Shown: positions 1-11,564 of the stretch, piece by piece | Layout of the letters: the number at the start of each line of letters is the position of its first letter | How positions within the stretch are numbered: position 1 is the first letter of the stretch | Assembly: GCA_030068075.1 (NCBI GenBank) | Contig: CM057843.1 | Coordinates: forward strand, 16,070,370-16,134,369 | DNA length: 64,000 nucleotides | Source: Paguma larvata | Taxonomy: Eukaryota > Chordata > Mammalia > Carnivora > Viverridae | Direction: 5' to 3' | Translations under genes and position numbers: made by a program | The notes under the pieces: model-generated | The model's database searches: none | The model's input: the letters and a program-made list of their open reading frames with translations, nothing else | What the model was told of the DNA's origin: nothing

Positions 1-559
1 TCCGTTAAGAAGTTTACTGCAAAAAGAATCAAAAAAGTCGGACGGTGGCTCGAGGGGACAGCTTAAATGATTACCGCTTCCATGGATAGAGACATTTAAC
101 ATCAACTCCTGAAACTAAAGGGATTAAGTGTTGTTGGTAGGCATTTCAGTCCCAGAAGGTGGGGGAGCCTTTTCTTCTTTGACACTTTGGGCAATTTCCA
201 AAGTCCCTGAAATCATACCACGAATGGGCATTTGCCTGTCGCGTCTAAATGTGAAGCTGACCCTGTGTAATTCACTCCTATTTTTTCATATTTTCATACC
301 ATTTTAACAATACTTTCAAATGCGATGGTTTGCCCATAATGGCGACACTATGAAGTAGACCCCATAGGGATGGTTATAAAATCCCATCTATCCAAAAATT
401 TGACTTCTAGACTTTCAGAATACCAAACCATATCAGGAAGTTGGGTGAAGGGGAAGTCTTGTGAGTAGTAAGTGGCTGTCACAATGTCCACAAATTTTAG
501 TCCCTAGAAAAAAGGGAGCACGTCCCTTAGACTCAACATTTTCTATAAAATAAGGCGGT
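1..559. other. No gene or repeat recognised
   Basis: Mixed-composition sequence without a plausible exon, RNA gene or familiar repeat. No open frame of note. Confidence 0.4.
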
Positions 560-1015
560 GAGCATTGCTTTCAACTTCTGCCATAACTTCAATTCTGGCC
601 ATCCAAACACCACTATCCCCAGCTCGCTGCTTCTCTACTCACTGTCCGCCTGCCTCAGTGCCCCCCACCTGCTCATGCCAGTCTTCTCTCTTCTCTGTAC
701 TTAGGTTCCTCCTGCCCTCGCTGTAATGACCTCTTTAGCCTGTCCCCAGGTGCCTCAGTCCCACTCTCCTCCATCTAAAAGGTTTGCAAGATGTGTTGAT
801 GACTTCCTAATGGGACTTTTCTTCTCCAAAACCCCACAGATGGACGGTCCGTACCATAAAGGTTACCCTCGACTGACATGGGGTTTCACCTTCTGCCTGA
901 AACATTCTATGCCTGGTTGTCTTATCTCAGGTGCTTGAGGACGGATTCCATTTCTTATCATTCAACATCTCCTCAAGTCCTATCTCCCTCATATGCGCTT
1001 AGTAGATACGTCTAG
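560..1015 (+). repeat. L2 LINE 3' relic, sense
   Basis: The stretch near 885-1010 follows the 3' end of L2: a 'cctgaaacattct...' part, 'ttgaggacggattccatttc' in place of the 'gagggcaggga' motif, and a 'gcgcttagtagatac' end in place of 'gtaggcgctcaataaat'. The upstream CT-rich part fits L2 less clearly. A short open frame at 726-938 lies inside this relic and is not treated as a gene. Confidence 0.55.
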
Positions 1016-3390
1016 AAGATTGATTTGAAGATGGCGTAAGACACGGGTTTCAACTTAAACACCGGGACCTCAAGGAAAATTCTAAACATGCTGATTTGAT
1101 ACCAGGGGGCTTGCCACCTGGCTTGGGCGACAGTTGTCTGTCGTGCGAGGAAGGGGGGCAGGAGAGTAGTGACCGTGGGCAGGAACCGGAAGATAGACTG
1201 ACCAATAACACAGGACAGGTGTCAACATCGTTGCCTTTCAGGCCAGAGATATTACATCTTGATTTCTGGTGCGCAAACCTCAAAAAGGATCTGGTTGTTT
1301 GGAGAATTAACACAGACACGCTGCCTCCCCTTTCTCTCCTCTCCACGCCCTGGAGGAAAAGTCGAGTTTGAGATCAAGGTTTCTTATCGGGTTTCATAGC
1401 CTTCCGTGTGAGCATTAGTTATTCCCGCAGACACGCCCGTCAGAAGGTGAGGGGACCCTATGAAACTGCCTCTACTTTATAGCCCTGGAAGTCGAGGCAC
1501 AGAATGGTGAAATGGTTTGGCAGAGCTGCCCGGCAATTTGGCACTGTGGCGCTTGAGCGTCCCGCTCGACAGGGCTGCCCGGGGAGGGCCCCACAGAGCG
1601 CGTTCAAGTGTCAGAGAGTTTTCGCTGTCCGTGACCGGGGCCCTGAAGAATAACCCAAGCAGAGAGAGCCATGCATGACTCTGCATCTGGCAACCCAGTA
1701 AAAATTATCATCACTTAAATCGAGAACAGAAGTGGATGGAATCATGAGAAAGAGGGAGCGTTCCGTCTAACTTTGAAAGCAGGAACCCTGTGCGTGGACG
1801 GGCGCGCGGCTGGCTGTCCGGAATGCCACAGAGTGTTGCAGGACAGGCCTGGGGGAGGGGAAGTCGGGGCGCCCCGGGCCCCCCTTCTCTGTATCAGCAG
1901 GCCACGCCGGAGTGGATAGGGCCTCGTCATGTGCTCGCTTTCGACGTGTTAGTATTCTCACTCCGTCTCCTCCTTTACGGCTCTTCATGACTCTCTCCGA
2001 TGACAAAGAGGCTCTTTGCCATTTAAAGGTCGAATGCCAGTAATAGAGAGATGGCATTTTATCATCGGATGGGAGCAGGCGTAAGGGGGGTGGGGGGGAT
2101 GAGGACTTGGTGGATGGAGCCAAGCGCAATCACGTCCGGGTGGAGAATCCATGAAAATGTGGAATGCGCCTTCAATTAACCTTTTACAAGTACCTGGTCG
2201 CCCGGACCGATTTGTCTGAAGGTTGTTGGCTGTGTTTGGAAAGCGTTTCTCTCCTGCCGAGAAGGAGAAAGCGTAGGATCTTATTCTCATCCAGTTTGAA
2301 ATTCCTCCCAATCCCCCAGTGATCAAGATCTCTCTGCTCTTTCAGAGCCCAGAGCCCAGGCGGTCCGGGGCACTGGCACAGGGACCTTCTACTAAACAGA
2401 GAAGGTTCTGGTCTATGTCAGAAAGATTTTAACGTATGAGGCTCCTCGAGGAATTTTATAGAGAAACACACATTGCAGAGTACAATCTCCGTCATTCCAG
2501 CTGGAGAAATGATACGGCTTTATGTCTGAGGCTACTTTATAATTACAAAATCTTTTCTACTTGTCTGCCCCTCTTTTCGATTCCTTCCGCACCGAGGTAG
2601 ACAGGATGGGTGTTATTTACACGACTCCGAGAGGCCCAGGGAACGGCTCGGGGTCGCACAGGTATGAAGCGTCCTGGCGGGGATTTGGAATCACAGGGAT
2701 TTGGGGGGTTTTAATTCAGCATTTTCTCTACCATTGCTATTGTTATCTCTCAGAATCTCTGACAGAGGGCAGGATTTGACTTCTGCAGAAATTGGCGAAG
2801 CCTCCCTTCTGCCTCAGAGGGAGTTCCAAGCAATTGTGTCTTGATTAAGAGTCTCTCTCTCCCCGTGGCCTAGGACTGGAACAGTAGCACACGGGGCCAG
2901 CCCGGGAGGGCGCCGCCCCGCGTCACCCTCGCAGCAGTGATGTGACCTGCGTATAACTTTCCCTAAACGAAGGGCGAGGAATGGAACCTCGAAGTGGTGA
3001 ATAATCCTCCGAGATCAGTGTGCTGATAGACCATCTGGATTCAAACCCGGGTTGGTCAGTTCTCAACGTCTGTGTTCCTCCGGTGCTCACGCCTCCCGGA
3101 GCAGGTGGAGCGGGGCATTAGTGAGCGGCGCGAGCAGGGCAGAGGGAGGCTGGCGGGGTGCACCAGATGTTGGGGGTCCATCATCCCTCCCGGTAGGGGG
3201 CGGGGGCATCCCACTGCGGCTTGACCTTGGGGCTTATCCTGCTCTGTGTCTTCTGGGCCCGAATAGCCTTTCTGCAGAGGCATCTGGAACTATGAGGAAG
3301 GGCGCGATGCTAGGGAAACCAGTCTTTGGAAAACAATAGACACATACAATATACAAATCTCAAATCTAAAACACGGGTAAATTCTACCCA
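1016..3390. other. Low-repeat, GC-richer stretch, no gene recognised
   Basis: There is no SINE in these 2.4 kb, whereas the window average is about one per 1.5 kb. CpG and GC rise locally near 1530-1640, 1780-1900, 2885-2935 and 3080-3210. Open frames of 60-120 codons occur on both strands, but none resembles a known protein. A short promoter or regulatory CpG cluster is possible; the sequence alone does not show one. Confidence 0.4.
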
Positions 3391-3394
3391 ATTG

Positions 3395-3476
3395 TGAAAA
3401 GTGCCCACTCTTCACTTACAAAAGGGAGTAAGGGTCCCATTGCATAGAGCTGTCGTAAGGATTAAAAAATGAGCCA
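3395..3476 (-). repeat. MIR SINE relic, first part
   Basis: Antisense MIR: 'ttcacttacaaaagggagtaa' stands for 'tcatctgtaaaatggggata', and 'gtcgtaaggattaaaaaatgag' for 'gttgtgaggattaaatgag'. The element resumes at 3692 after a feline SINE. Confidence 0.65.
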
Positions 3477-3691
3477 GGGGCACCAGGGGCATCTCAGTCA
3501 GTTCAGCGCTGGACTCCAGATTTCAGCTCAGGTCAGGATCTCACGGTTGGTGAGTTTGAGTCCCGCCTTGGGTTCTGTCCTGACAGTGCAGAGCCTGCCT
3601 GGGACTCTCTGTCTCCCCATCTCTCTCTGGCCCTCCCCCACTCTCTGTCTTTCTCTCTCAAAAATGGAACAAATAAAGTTGCAAAAAAAAA
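3477..3691 (+). mobile_element. Feline CAN-SINE inserted in a MIR
   Basis: Diverged copy starting ggggcaccaggggcatctca. The B-box region is gtttgagtcccgcc, followed by the 'gttctgtcctgacagtgcag' body, CT-rich stretch and A-rich tail. Flanks share a short AT-rich repeat (aaaaatga), compatible with a TSD. Confidence 0.9.
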
Positions 3692-3765
3692 TGACTGATA
3701 ATAACGAAAAACCTTTGCCGAGCTCAGGTGCCGTGTGAGTATTTTCATTATTATTAATATCTACT
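3692..3765 (-). repeat. MIR SINE relic, second part
   Basis: Continues the antisense MIR after the SINE: 'aggtgccgtgtgagtatttt' corresponds to 'agtgcctggcacatagtaa', followed by an 'attattattaat' end. Confidence 0.45.
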
Positions 3766-4800
3766 ATGTTTTCCCTTATTCTGTTATTGCTCACGTAGTC
3801 AATGGTAGGAAGGCAGGAAAAGGACGTCGGGAGCCAAACATTATTCCTGGCAACGCTTACCCAGCAGACACAAAGCCCTAGCGGTGGCAACGGGGAGTTC
3901 TCTCTTCTCTGTGTTCCCTTTAGCTCCAAAGCCCTCCGCGTCTTAGCAAGCTTTGTTCAAGGCAAACGCTCAACACTGAAGTCATTAGGCCTGTAATTTA
4001 CCTCCCCCCACACTAGAACACAGGAAAATGTAATCAAATAAATATTATTGTTTTTCCTTCCTTTCTTCGCAAATTACCACCTTCCGCTCCTCTATTCCCC
4101 CAAATTCTAGGAGTCGGGCAAGTCTGGAACTGATCTGCCCGCAGAAAAATATTTTGAATCCAAACGCTGCCATCTGTAAGGAGTTCCCCCGTCCCGAAGC
4201 CCAGAAACCGTCTTTGGAAATCAGGAAAGAAATGCCAATTTGGCTCGACGGAAGGTGCTTGGTTGAATTATGAAATTCCACATGGCGATTTACACGTGGG
4301 CCATAAAACACAAATCGCTCAAACAAAACGTATCCTGATGCTACTCAGGCAGATTTGATACTTTCCTTCGCGCTAAGGGAATTCCACACCTTTGCACCTC
4401 CCCGGGTGAGCCACGTCCTGAGGTTAGGGGGAAAGAAAATGAAGGCAAGGAAGGGAGAAAAAGGAGAGAACAAGATAAAGGAGGGGGAAAAAAACCAAAC
4501 ACACAGATTCCGGGGGCGGGGGGGGGTTGTCTCTTCTGTGCACAAGACGTATTTGTCCGTGCGTGTGTGTTTCCTAAACACACACCAGCCATGTGCCGTG
4601 GTCGTTGGCCGCCGTACACACGCGGGCATGCCCCCCGAGACATCAAGGGTTTCTTTAAGATCCCTGATCAGGACAGATTGAAGCAGAGCCCACAAGTCTG
4701 GGAAACAAGTTAACGAGTGACGTTCTGCAGAGAGATTTTTGAAGGTCTGCTCTGAGGACCTCGGCTTGTTGAGATGCCAGGACACAGGGCGGTATTTCGT
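3766..4800. other. No gene or repeat recognised
   Basis: About 1 kb of unassigned sequence. Open frames of 100-146 codons on both strands around 4340-4790 overlap one another and have no recognisable product. Confidence 0.4.
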
Positions 4801-5428
4801 GAGCTTGCTTCCTTTTTTCCGTTCTTATTTTCTCTTCTCTTTTCTTTTTTTTTTCCTCCTACATATTTTTCTTCCTCTCTCTGTCTTTTTCTTTTTCACC
4901 TCCCTCTGTCTTTTTCTTTTTCACCTCCCTTCCTCTCTTCCTTCCCTCCTCCTCCTTTTCTTTCTCCCCCCCTCCCTCCCTCCTTCCTTCCTCTCTCTTC
5001 CTTCCCTTCCTTCCTTCCTTCCTTCCTTCCTTTCTTCCTTCCTTCCTTCCTTCCATCCATTCCTCCCTCCTTTCTTTCCCTCCCTCCTTCCTTCCTTCCC
5101 CCCTACTTCCATTCCTCCTTCCTTCCCTCCATCCCCCCTTCCCTCCCTCATTTCATTCCTCCTTCTTCTCTCCCTCCCTCCTTTCTTCCTTCCTTCCTCC
5201 CTCCCTCTCTCCCTCCCTCCCTTCCTTCCTCTCTCCTTCCTTCCCTCCCTCTCTTTTACCCTCCCTTCCATCCTTCCTTTTTTCCTTCCTTCCTCTCTTT
5301 CCTTTCTTCCTTCCTTCCTTCCCTCCCACCCCCCTCCCCTCCCTCATTTCATTCTTCCTTCTTCTCTCCCTCCCCCTTTCCTTCCTTCTTTCCTTCCTCC
5401 CTTCCTTCCTTCCCTCCTTCCCTTTCAC
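4801..5428 (+). repeat. Polypyrimidine (CCTT/CCCT)n tract of about 630 bp
   Basis: Almost pure C+T on this strand, built from cctt, ccct and ttctt blocks. There is a local tandem duplication near 4879-4930. Three overlapping open frames here (Ser/Pro/Leu/Phe on +, Arg/Lys/Glu/Gly on -) are products of the repeat. Homopurine-homopyrimidine tracts of this length can adopt triplex (H-DNA) structures. Confidence 0.95.
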
Positions 5429-8400
5429 TGACATAATAAGCACTCATGATCCTGACCCCTCAAACAAAACCACGATTTGGGCAGTAATCTACGTACAGCC
5501 GTGAAAACTTCCCTTCCCCCCTTCTTGTTTTCCCTGACCTGAGGTAACCATCACCCTGAATCCTGTATTCATCATGCCATCGCTTTCCTTTTTATGTACC
5601 CTTATCGCACTTGTATGTGTTGCTAGGAGTATTACACACACACATCGCTTTGGGCTTTATGAAACGAATACGGAGCTATGTGTAATCTTCATGAACTCAC
5701 TGTTTTCACTTAAGAGTCCCTTGCCAGGACTATCCTGATTGTTGGATGTTACTATAGTTACAGCTTTGGGGGGCTACGTAATATTCCATTGTATCGGAGT
5801 ATCAGTTACTCTCTCTTAATGGGAATTTGAGTTGCCTCTGGGTGTTTGCTCTGGCAAACAGTGCCGCTAAGAATGTTCCACATTTCTCTTGTCTGCTTCT
5901 TTCTCTTGAATGTGCACCTAGAAGTGGAACTGGTGAGTTACTGGGTGTCTGAATGTTTGACATTGGGAACAAAGATCTTAAAATTATTACATATCATAGA
6001 CCCTTTGGACCTCTATCTTCTCCAGCACTCAGTACTGTCAGCACCAAGGCGAGCAGGCAGTGATATCTTATTGTAATATTGAATCACGTGTCAAGATACC
6101 TAATGGTATCAAGCACCTCCGATATGTTTGTTGGCCGTGTGCGAAGTGTTCACTTATGACTTTTACCCGTTTTTCTATTTGCCCTCTATTATTACTTATT
6201 TATAGAATTTTCGTATTCTTGTCTGAGTTTAAGTACACTTTGTTTCTGCGTTTTGCAACTATCTGCTCCTAGTTTGTAAGCTACTTCCCCCTTTATCAGT
6301 GCCTTTAATGAACGAAGTTTTAAAATGTTTATGTTCGTCAAATTTGCCTTTTTTTTTTCCTACAGCAAATGTTTTTGGTCTGGCTTAAGAAAACTATCCT
6401 TACGCCAACATCTAAATGATATTCATAATTCCTACTAAGTGTTTTAAAGTTTTCTGATAGTTGAGTCCTTAACGCATTTTAGGTGGACTTCTGTGTATGG
6501 TGTGAGGTAGGGATATTTTTTTCCCCTATGCATGTGCAGGTTTTTCTAGCTTTCTTTACAAGTATATCTTTTCTCTATTGATTTAACATGTATCTCTTTT
6601 AATGCCAAAATACCATGCACGTGTAGGCCTTTTTCTAGGGTTTCTCTTCCACTTCACCAATTCCAAGGCTGATGCCATGCTGCCCTAACAGTTGTAACTT
6701 TCTAAGAAGTCAGTCTCTCCTTACTTCTTGTCTTTTTCAAAAGTATCTTGATAATTCTTGGTCTTTTTACACTTCGGTATAGATTTTAGACTTTTCTTTT
6801 CAAAACGATGCATTACTCTTAAGAATCTTATTCCTATGTTGTTTGAAAATGCGATGAATCCACAAGGTTATTTGCGAGGATATTTGGGAATATTTGCACA
6901 TTCACAATATTAAGAATATAGTTCTATCAATTACCATGGTGCATTACTTTACTTTGCGCTTCGAATATCTCTTAATAATTTTAATAATCAAAGAAAATTT
7001 TAATATTTTTCCTGTAGACATCTTAAAATCTGTTGTTTGTTTTATTCCTAGATGCCAAGTATCCTCAGATCCTATGTAAGTTATGACTTCTTTTTTAATA
7101 AACTTTCTAATTATTTGCTGCTGTTGTTTTGAAATTTGACTGTTGTATATAAATCATAACTAGCCAGATTGCTAAATTCTCCCATTGGTTTTAATAATTC
7201 GTAAATTCTTTTGATGTTTCTATGTTGTAGAACATACTTCTACAAATAATGACAGTTTCCCCCTTCTTTTATATTTTCATGCCTCAGTATTTTATATGGC
7301 AGTGTCTAAAACCTCCAAGTCATGTACATCCAAGTTATATTCTTGATTTTAAAAATGCTTCTAATGTTTTCTCCTTTGGTATGTTTGTTCTGGGAATACA
7401 CATGTACGCACACACACATACACTCAATATATATGATGTTAGCCAAGTCCCCTTCTATTCCTAAGTAACTAACACTTTTCCTTTTGTATACATACAACAG
7501 GTGTTGAATTTTATCAAATGTTTTCTGCATCCGTTGAGGTGATCACCTAACTGTGCTCTTTCAATGTGTCGATTAGTAATTACAAGATTTTCTCATGACA
7601 AATCATTCATGTATGGGCTGAGAGCATCTCAGTTATAGGGTTTTATGTTTTTTATATACTGTTGCATTCAATTTCCCAACACCTTGGTTTTCATTCTTGT
7701 CTGATTTATGAGTAAAATGACCCTTCATGTCCAGTTCATTTCTTGTAATGTTTTTGCCTGGTTTTTGCGTCAGGATTATGTTAGCTTCAAATAAGACTTG
7801 AGGGATGCTGTCTGTTTTTATTTTATATATCCTTTTCCATCATTTCACTGAAAACCTCCCTGTGTCCTTCTTCTTAGATATATCTCCAGTAAGCAGCTCG
7901 AATCTGAGTATTGCTTTTGTTTTTAGTTTTCTAATCTGCAATTTTTTGTTTTTGTTTTTTAACTGATTGACTTACTTGGTAAATAGTAATTACCGCTATA
8001 TTTAGAACTATCTCTACCAACCTAATTTCTTCTTTCAGTTTGTCCCCTTTTGCCCCGGTGTTTTTTAATTACTTTTACTTGAAAACCAATGGTACCTATG
8101 TTTATTATCTAACTTAAAAGTCCAGGGGGTTCAACACGTTCCCATATTCTTTGGTCTCTTTCTCGAATCTCCTGACACATTGTAGATATCTAAGCTTTCA
8201 TCTCAGAGTTATTATAGCTTTGTTTGGGTTTTGTTTCTTCTTCTTGGTATTAGTATTCTTTTTTAAAAAAAAGAAAAAAGAAGAAGAAGGCTTACCAAGG
8301 TGTTTGACTGTCTTCTTATATTTCTTGCAATATGCCTTGTTTCACATTCCTAATTTGGGGGGGGGGAAATTCTTCAAATGTGTCTTTAATGTGGATCTTC

Positions 8401-8521
8401 AAGTGACACAATCTCTGAGTCCTTTTACGCCTAAGAATATTTTATATCATGCCCTCACGGTTGAGTGACAGTTCGGCTGGCTGGAATATTAAAGGTTCTG
8501 TGTTCTTTCTTTCACATTTTC

Positions 8522-8760
8522 TTTTTATTTATTTTTTTAATATTTATTTATTCTTCAGAGAGAGAGAGAGAGAGAGAGAGAAGGAGTCAGGAAGGGGCAG
8601 AGGGCGGGGCGGGGGGGGCGGGACACAGAATCTGAAGCAGGCTCTAGACTCCAAGCTGCCAGCACAAAGCCAGACACAGGGCTCGAACTCACCAGCTGCC
8701 CGTGAGATCAGGACCTGAGCGGAAGTTCCGCGCTCAACCAACTGAGCCACTCAGGCCCCT
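8522..8760 (-). mobile_element. Feline CAN-SINE in L1
   Basis: Antisense copy: AT-rich tail on the left, a (GA)n run from about 8558, complement of the head 'caaccaactgagccactcag' at the right. TSD tttctttcac(a/t)tttt at 8506-8520 and 8760-8774. Confidence 0.95.
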
Positions 8761-9021
8761 TTCTTTCACTTTTTCTAAACACTCTTTTGTAGCTAGTGTC
8801 ACTGTTGAAAAGTCTGACATCGATCTTATCCCTCTACAGTAACCAACTCTTTCTGTAAGATGTTAGGTATTTTTGATATTCTAAAATCAGCCCATCAGGT
8901 ATCTAGGTGGGAGGTTTTTCTTCTAACTCCTCATGAGGTTCTTTTTCTTTTTAATCCAAGGAAAATTGATCTCCATCATTTTTTTCTCCTTTCATTATTG
9001 TCATTTTTAAAAATTTCTCTC

Positions 9022-9244
9022 GGGGCGCCTGGGTGGCTCAGTTGGTTAAGCGTCTGACTTCAGCTCAGGCCATGATCTCATGGTTTGCAGGTTCGAGCCC
9101 CACGTCGGGCTCTGTGCTGACAGCTCAGAGCCTGGAGCCTGCTTCAGATTCTCTGTCTCCCTCTGTCTCTGTTCATCCCCCACTCACACTCTCTCTCTCA
9201 AAAATAAATAAACATTAAAAAATTTTTTAAAAATAAAAAAAATA
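9022..9244 (+). mobile_element. Feline CAN-SINE in L1, full length
   Basis: Intact head ggggcgcctgggtggctcag. A-box-like tggctcagttgg and B-box-like ggttcgagcccc are visible, with an aaaataaataaac tail. Perfect 12-bp TSD aaaatttctctc at 9010-9021 and 9245-9256. Confidence 0.97.
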
Positions 9245-9530
9245 AAAATTTCTCTCTCTTTCTCGGACTTCTATTATCTGGATTTTAGCACTTACCTCCT
9301 TTTTCCATGTATCTTGGGTTTTCTTCATATTCTATACTTCTTGCTATTTTTCTTCTTCCACCTGGGAGGCACCCCAAGTGTGTCTTCTGATTCACTAATC
9401 AGTCCTCTGCCTGAACCCTTCCTGCTCTTTGTTAAATCTATTGTTGGACTTATTTCAGTTATTTTAGTTTTCACACTCAATACATCTTCTTAGTTCTTTC
9501 TGTCTTCTTGTTCCTTTTTTTCTGTCGCTA

Positions 9531-9797
9531 GCATGTAGCTAGGAGGAGTTGCCTGAAACTTTTTCTGTTTTTGGCCGAATTACTGAGGAGGCCAGCTAGC
9601 ACGCATCTGTTTTCCTCAGGCTTTCCACAAGTGCTGGACTTCGGCGTCGCCCTAATTTGACTCCTGAGGACTCGTGAGCCAGAGATCAAGACCCGGCAGG
9701 TGAGAGGGAGGTACGTGTTTGTCCCAAGGCAATGGCAATGAACAAGCAGAAGAACTTTAGTAATTATTTCCTGTTTTATTCTTTCCCAGCCAACTTC

Positions 9798-9800
<3 letters not shown>
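9531..9800. other. No gene or repeat recognised
   Basis: Short unassigned stretch between the L1 and a CA microsatellite. Confidence 0.4.
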
Positions 9801-9829
<29 letters not shown>

Positions 9830-9856
9830 GTACACGCACACACACGCACACACACC
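9801..9856 (+). repeat. (CA)n microsatellite, interrupted
   Basis: About 28 CA-type units. The first 14 or so are uninterrupted; later units carry cg and gt interruptions. Confidence 0.97.
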
Positions 9857-11343
9857 TCATCATCTCAGAGTTTATTATAGCTTTCCCCTGTTCTTTATAC
9901 TTCGCTCTTTGGTCTCTCCAAAATCACTCTTGGCACAGAGATCCCACAGCGGTTTGAGCCCAGTATCTTGGCTAGACACAAAACTGGAACCTCAAAGCGA
10001 TTGCCTCCAAGTCTTTCACTTTACAGGGGAGGACACAAAAGCCCTGAGAAACTTGACTGGCACACAACCCATTTGTGGTGGACGTCCGTGCTCCCTCCTG
10101 TCCCCGTAGTTCACTCTGAAGATCAAAGTCGCCTGCGCTAACGGTGATGCTTAGAATTCGCTTAATGTTCCACCCATCCTTAAAGCAAGTTCGGTATTGC
10201 CAAAGTATCGCCAAGATTGACTATCATTCATTTGGTCCATTCCGAAGGTGCGTGCGTTTTAGTTTTTAATTTTCTCTTTCATATTCCGTGGCTTTCAAGG
10301 GTATTAACCACAGCCCAAGGAAAAAATGCCGGGGAAACTGTATATACCACAGACGCAGCTTTCTATGAAACTTCCTGAGTAGTAATAGCAGACAGAAGAA
10401 CAGCCCACAAACTGGGTAAAATTCCAGCAGCCGCGGGGAGTGCCTCTGACCCTCCTAGGCAGCAAAGCCCCAGGAAAAAGCAGACTCTCTGCTGGCCACG
10501 GGGATACAACCAACTCTGACACTTTGAGTCCGCAGACTTTTCGGGAGCAAGTTGTATTCCTCCCCGTCTCCCCAGAAGGAAACCAGCACTGGAATTAGCT
10601 AAGTGCTAATTGAAATGACAGGATTGACCTCTTGTTACTAAGATCCTGCTATAAGCCCTTGTGCCTAAACTGTATCCCCCTCGCCCGGGAGAAGATAACC
10701 CACAGAGGAAAAAGTGTGTCCAGAAGGGGGACTTAAATATGATTCGGATACTAAACGCTTGGACTTGCCTGGAGGATTTTATTAGCTTCCGCTGCCAACA
10801 ATAAATGTTCTATCTACGAAATTGAGAAATGAGAGCTAGGGACCAGGCACTGACATTTGCAAAGAAGAGAATGTACACCGTCATCAAATAAAACACTCAG
10901 CCCCGTCAGAACCAGAGAAGGAACTGTGTTAGCCAGATCCTTGCTGTTAGGCTTCAGCCCCTTGTCTTGAAAAAGCCCTCTGTCTGCAATCTCTTCTGTG
11001 ACAGTGCCAACGAAGGACAAGCTCTCTCCGGATCTGAGATCGAAGTTGACCTGCCAGCCCAGCCTTCAGTCACCCAACCGATTGGCTGTGACCTCCCCCT
11101 TTCAGCGGGTCCAGCAAAGTGCACTGTAAAAGAGTCTTAGCTTTCAGCCCTTGTTAACAGCTCAGTGAAAGTCCCTTTACCTCTTGGTGCCTTAGTTGTA
11201 TACCAGTTGGAGAAGGGGAACCATACTCATTCTAAATACGCTGAACAAAACTCAAAGATGTAGAATGTCATCCTACAAATAACTACCAAAATATGACGTC
11301 AAATGGGATAGTTGAACAGCCAATACATACATTAAAATAGAAT
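9857..11343. other. Low-repeat stretch, no gene recognised
   Basis: No SINE or clear L1. A weak MIR-like phrase (tttacaggggaggacacaaa) occurs at 10020. At 10590-10810 the sequence is AT-rich with TAAT/ATTA cores and looks like single-copy DNA. No RNA gene seen. Confidence 0.35.
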
Positions 11344-11368
11344 ATTTTTAAAATGTTCCTTTATATAT

Positions 11369-11403
<35 letters not shown>

Positions 11404-11521
11404 CCCAAGCAGATTCCATGTGTGAAGTCTGATGCAGGGCTTGATCCCACGACCCTCGGATCATGACCTGAGCCAAAATCAAGAGTTGGGAACTTAACCA
11501 ACTGAGCCACCCGGGTGCCCC
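11344..11521 (-). mobile_element. CAN-SINE, older type, antisense
   Basis: Tail side is tttatatattttgaga followed by an uninterrupted (GA)n run at about 11371-11401. The right end is the complement of the head (aaccaactgagccacccggg). The middle is shortened relative to young copies. Confidence 0.9.
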
Positions 11522-11564
11522 TAAAATGGATTAGTAAAAACGCACTCAAATAACCCACAAGAAG

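Larger units (their letters stand above)
5470..9530 (-). mobile_element. Old L1 LINE, antisense, with two SINE insertions
   Basis: The stretch reads as the complement of an L1M-type element, 3' end on the left. At 5520-5600 lies 3'UTR-like sequence. At 5780-5940 there is 'aatattccattgtat', 'gttgcctctggg' and 'agaagtggaactg'. At 7640-7790 lie reverse-transcriptase-region remnants ('gtttttgcgtcaggattatg'). At 7860-8060 are endonuclease-region remnants. Further 5'-directed L1-like sequence runs to about 9530, with SINEs at 8522 and 9022. All frames are broken by stops and indels, so it cannot encode a working ORF2 protein. The 5' boundary is uncertain. Confidence 0.8.

Noticed and set aside
4739..5436. 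Open frames of 220-230 codons on + and up to 116 on -
   Set aside because: They translate a C+T-only repeat into Ser/Pro/Leu/Phe (or Lys/Glu/Arg/Gly) strings; the openness comes from the lack of stop codons in the repeat.
9022..9244. tRNA-like head with A and B boxes, here and in the other SINEs
   Set aside because: These are tRNA-derived SINE promoters followed by the SINE body, not tRNA genes; no cloverleaf with a normal acceptor stem is completed.
10010..10120. MIR-like phrase tttacaggggaggacaca
   Set aside because: Too short and the downstream sequence does not follow MIR.
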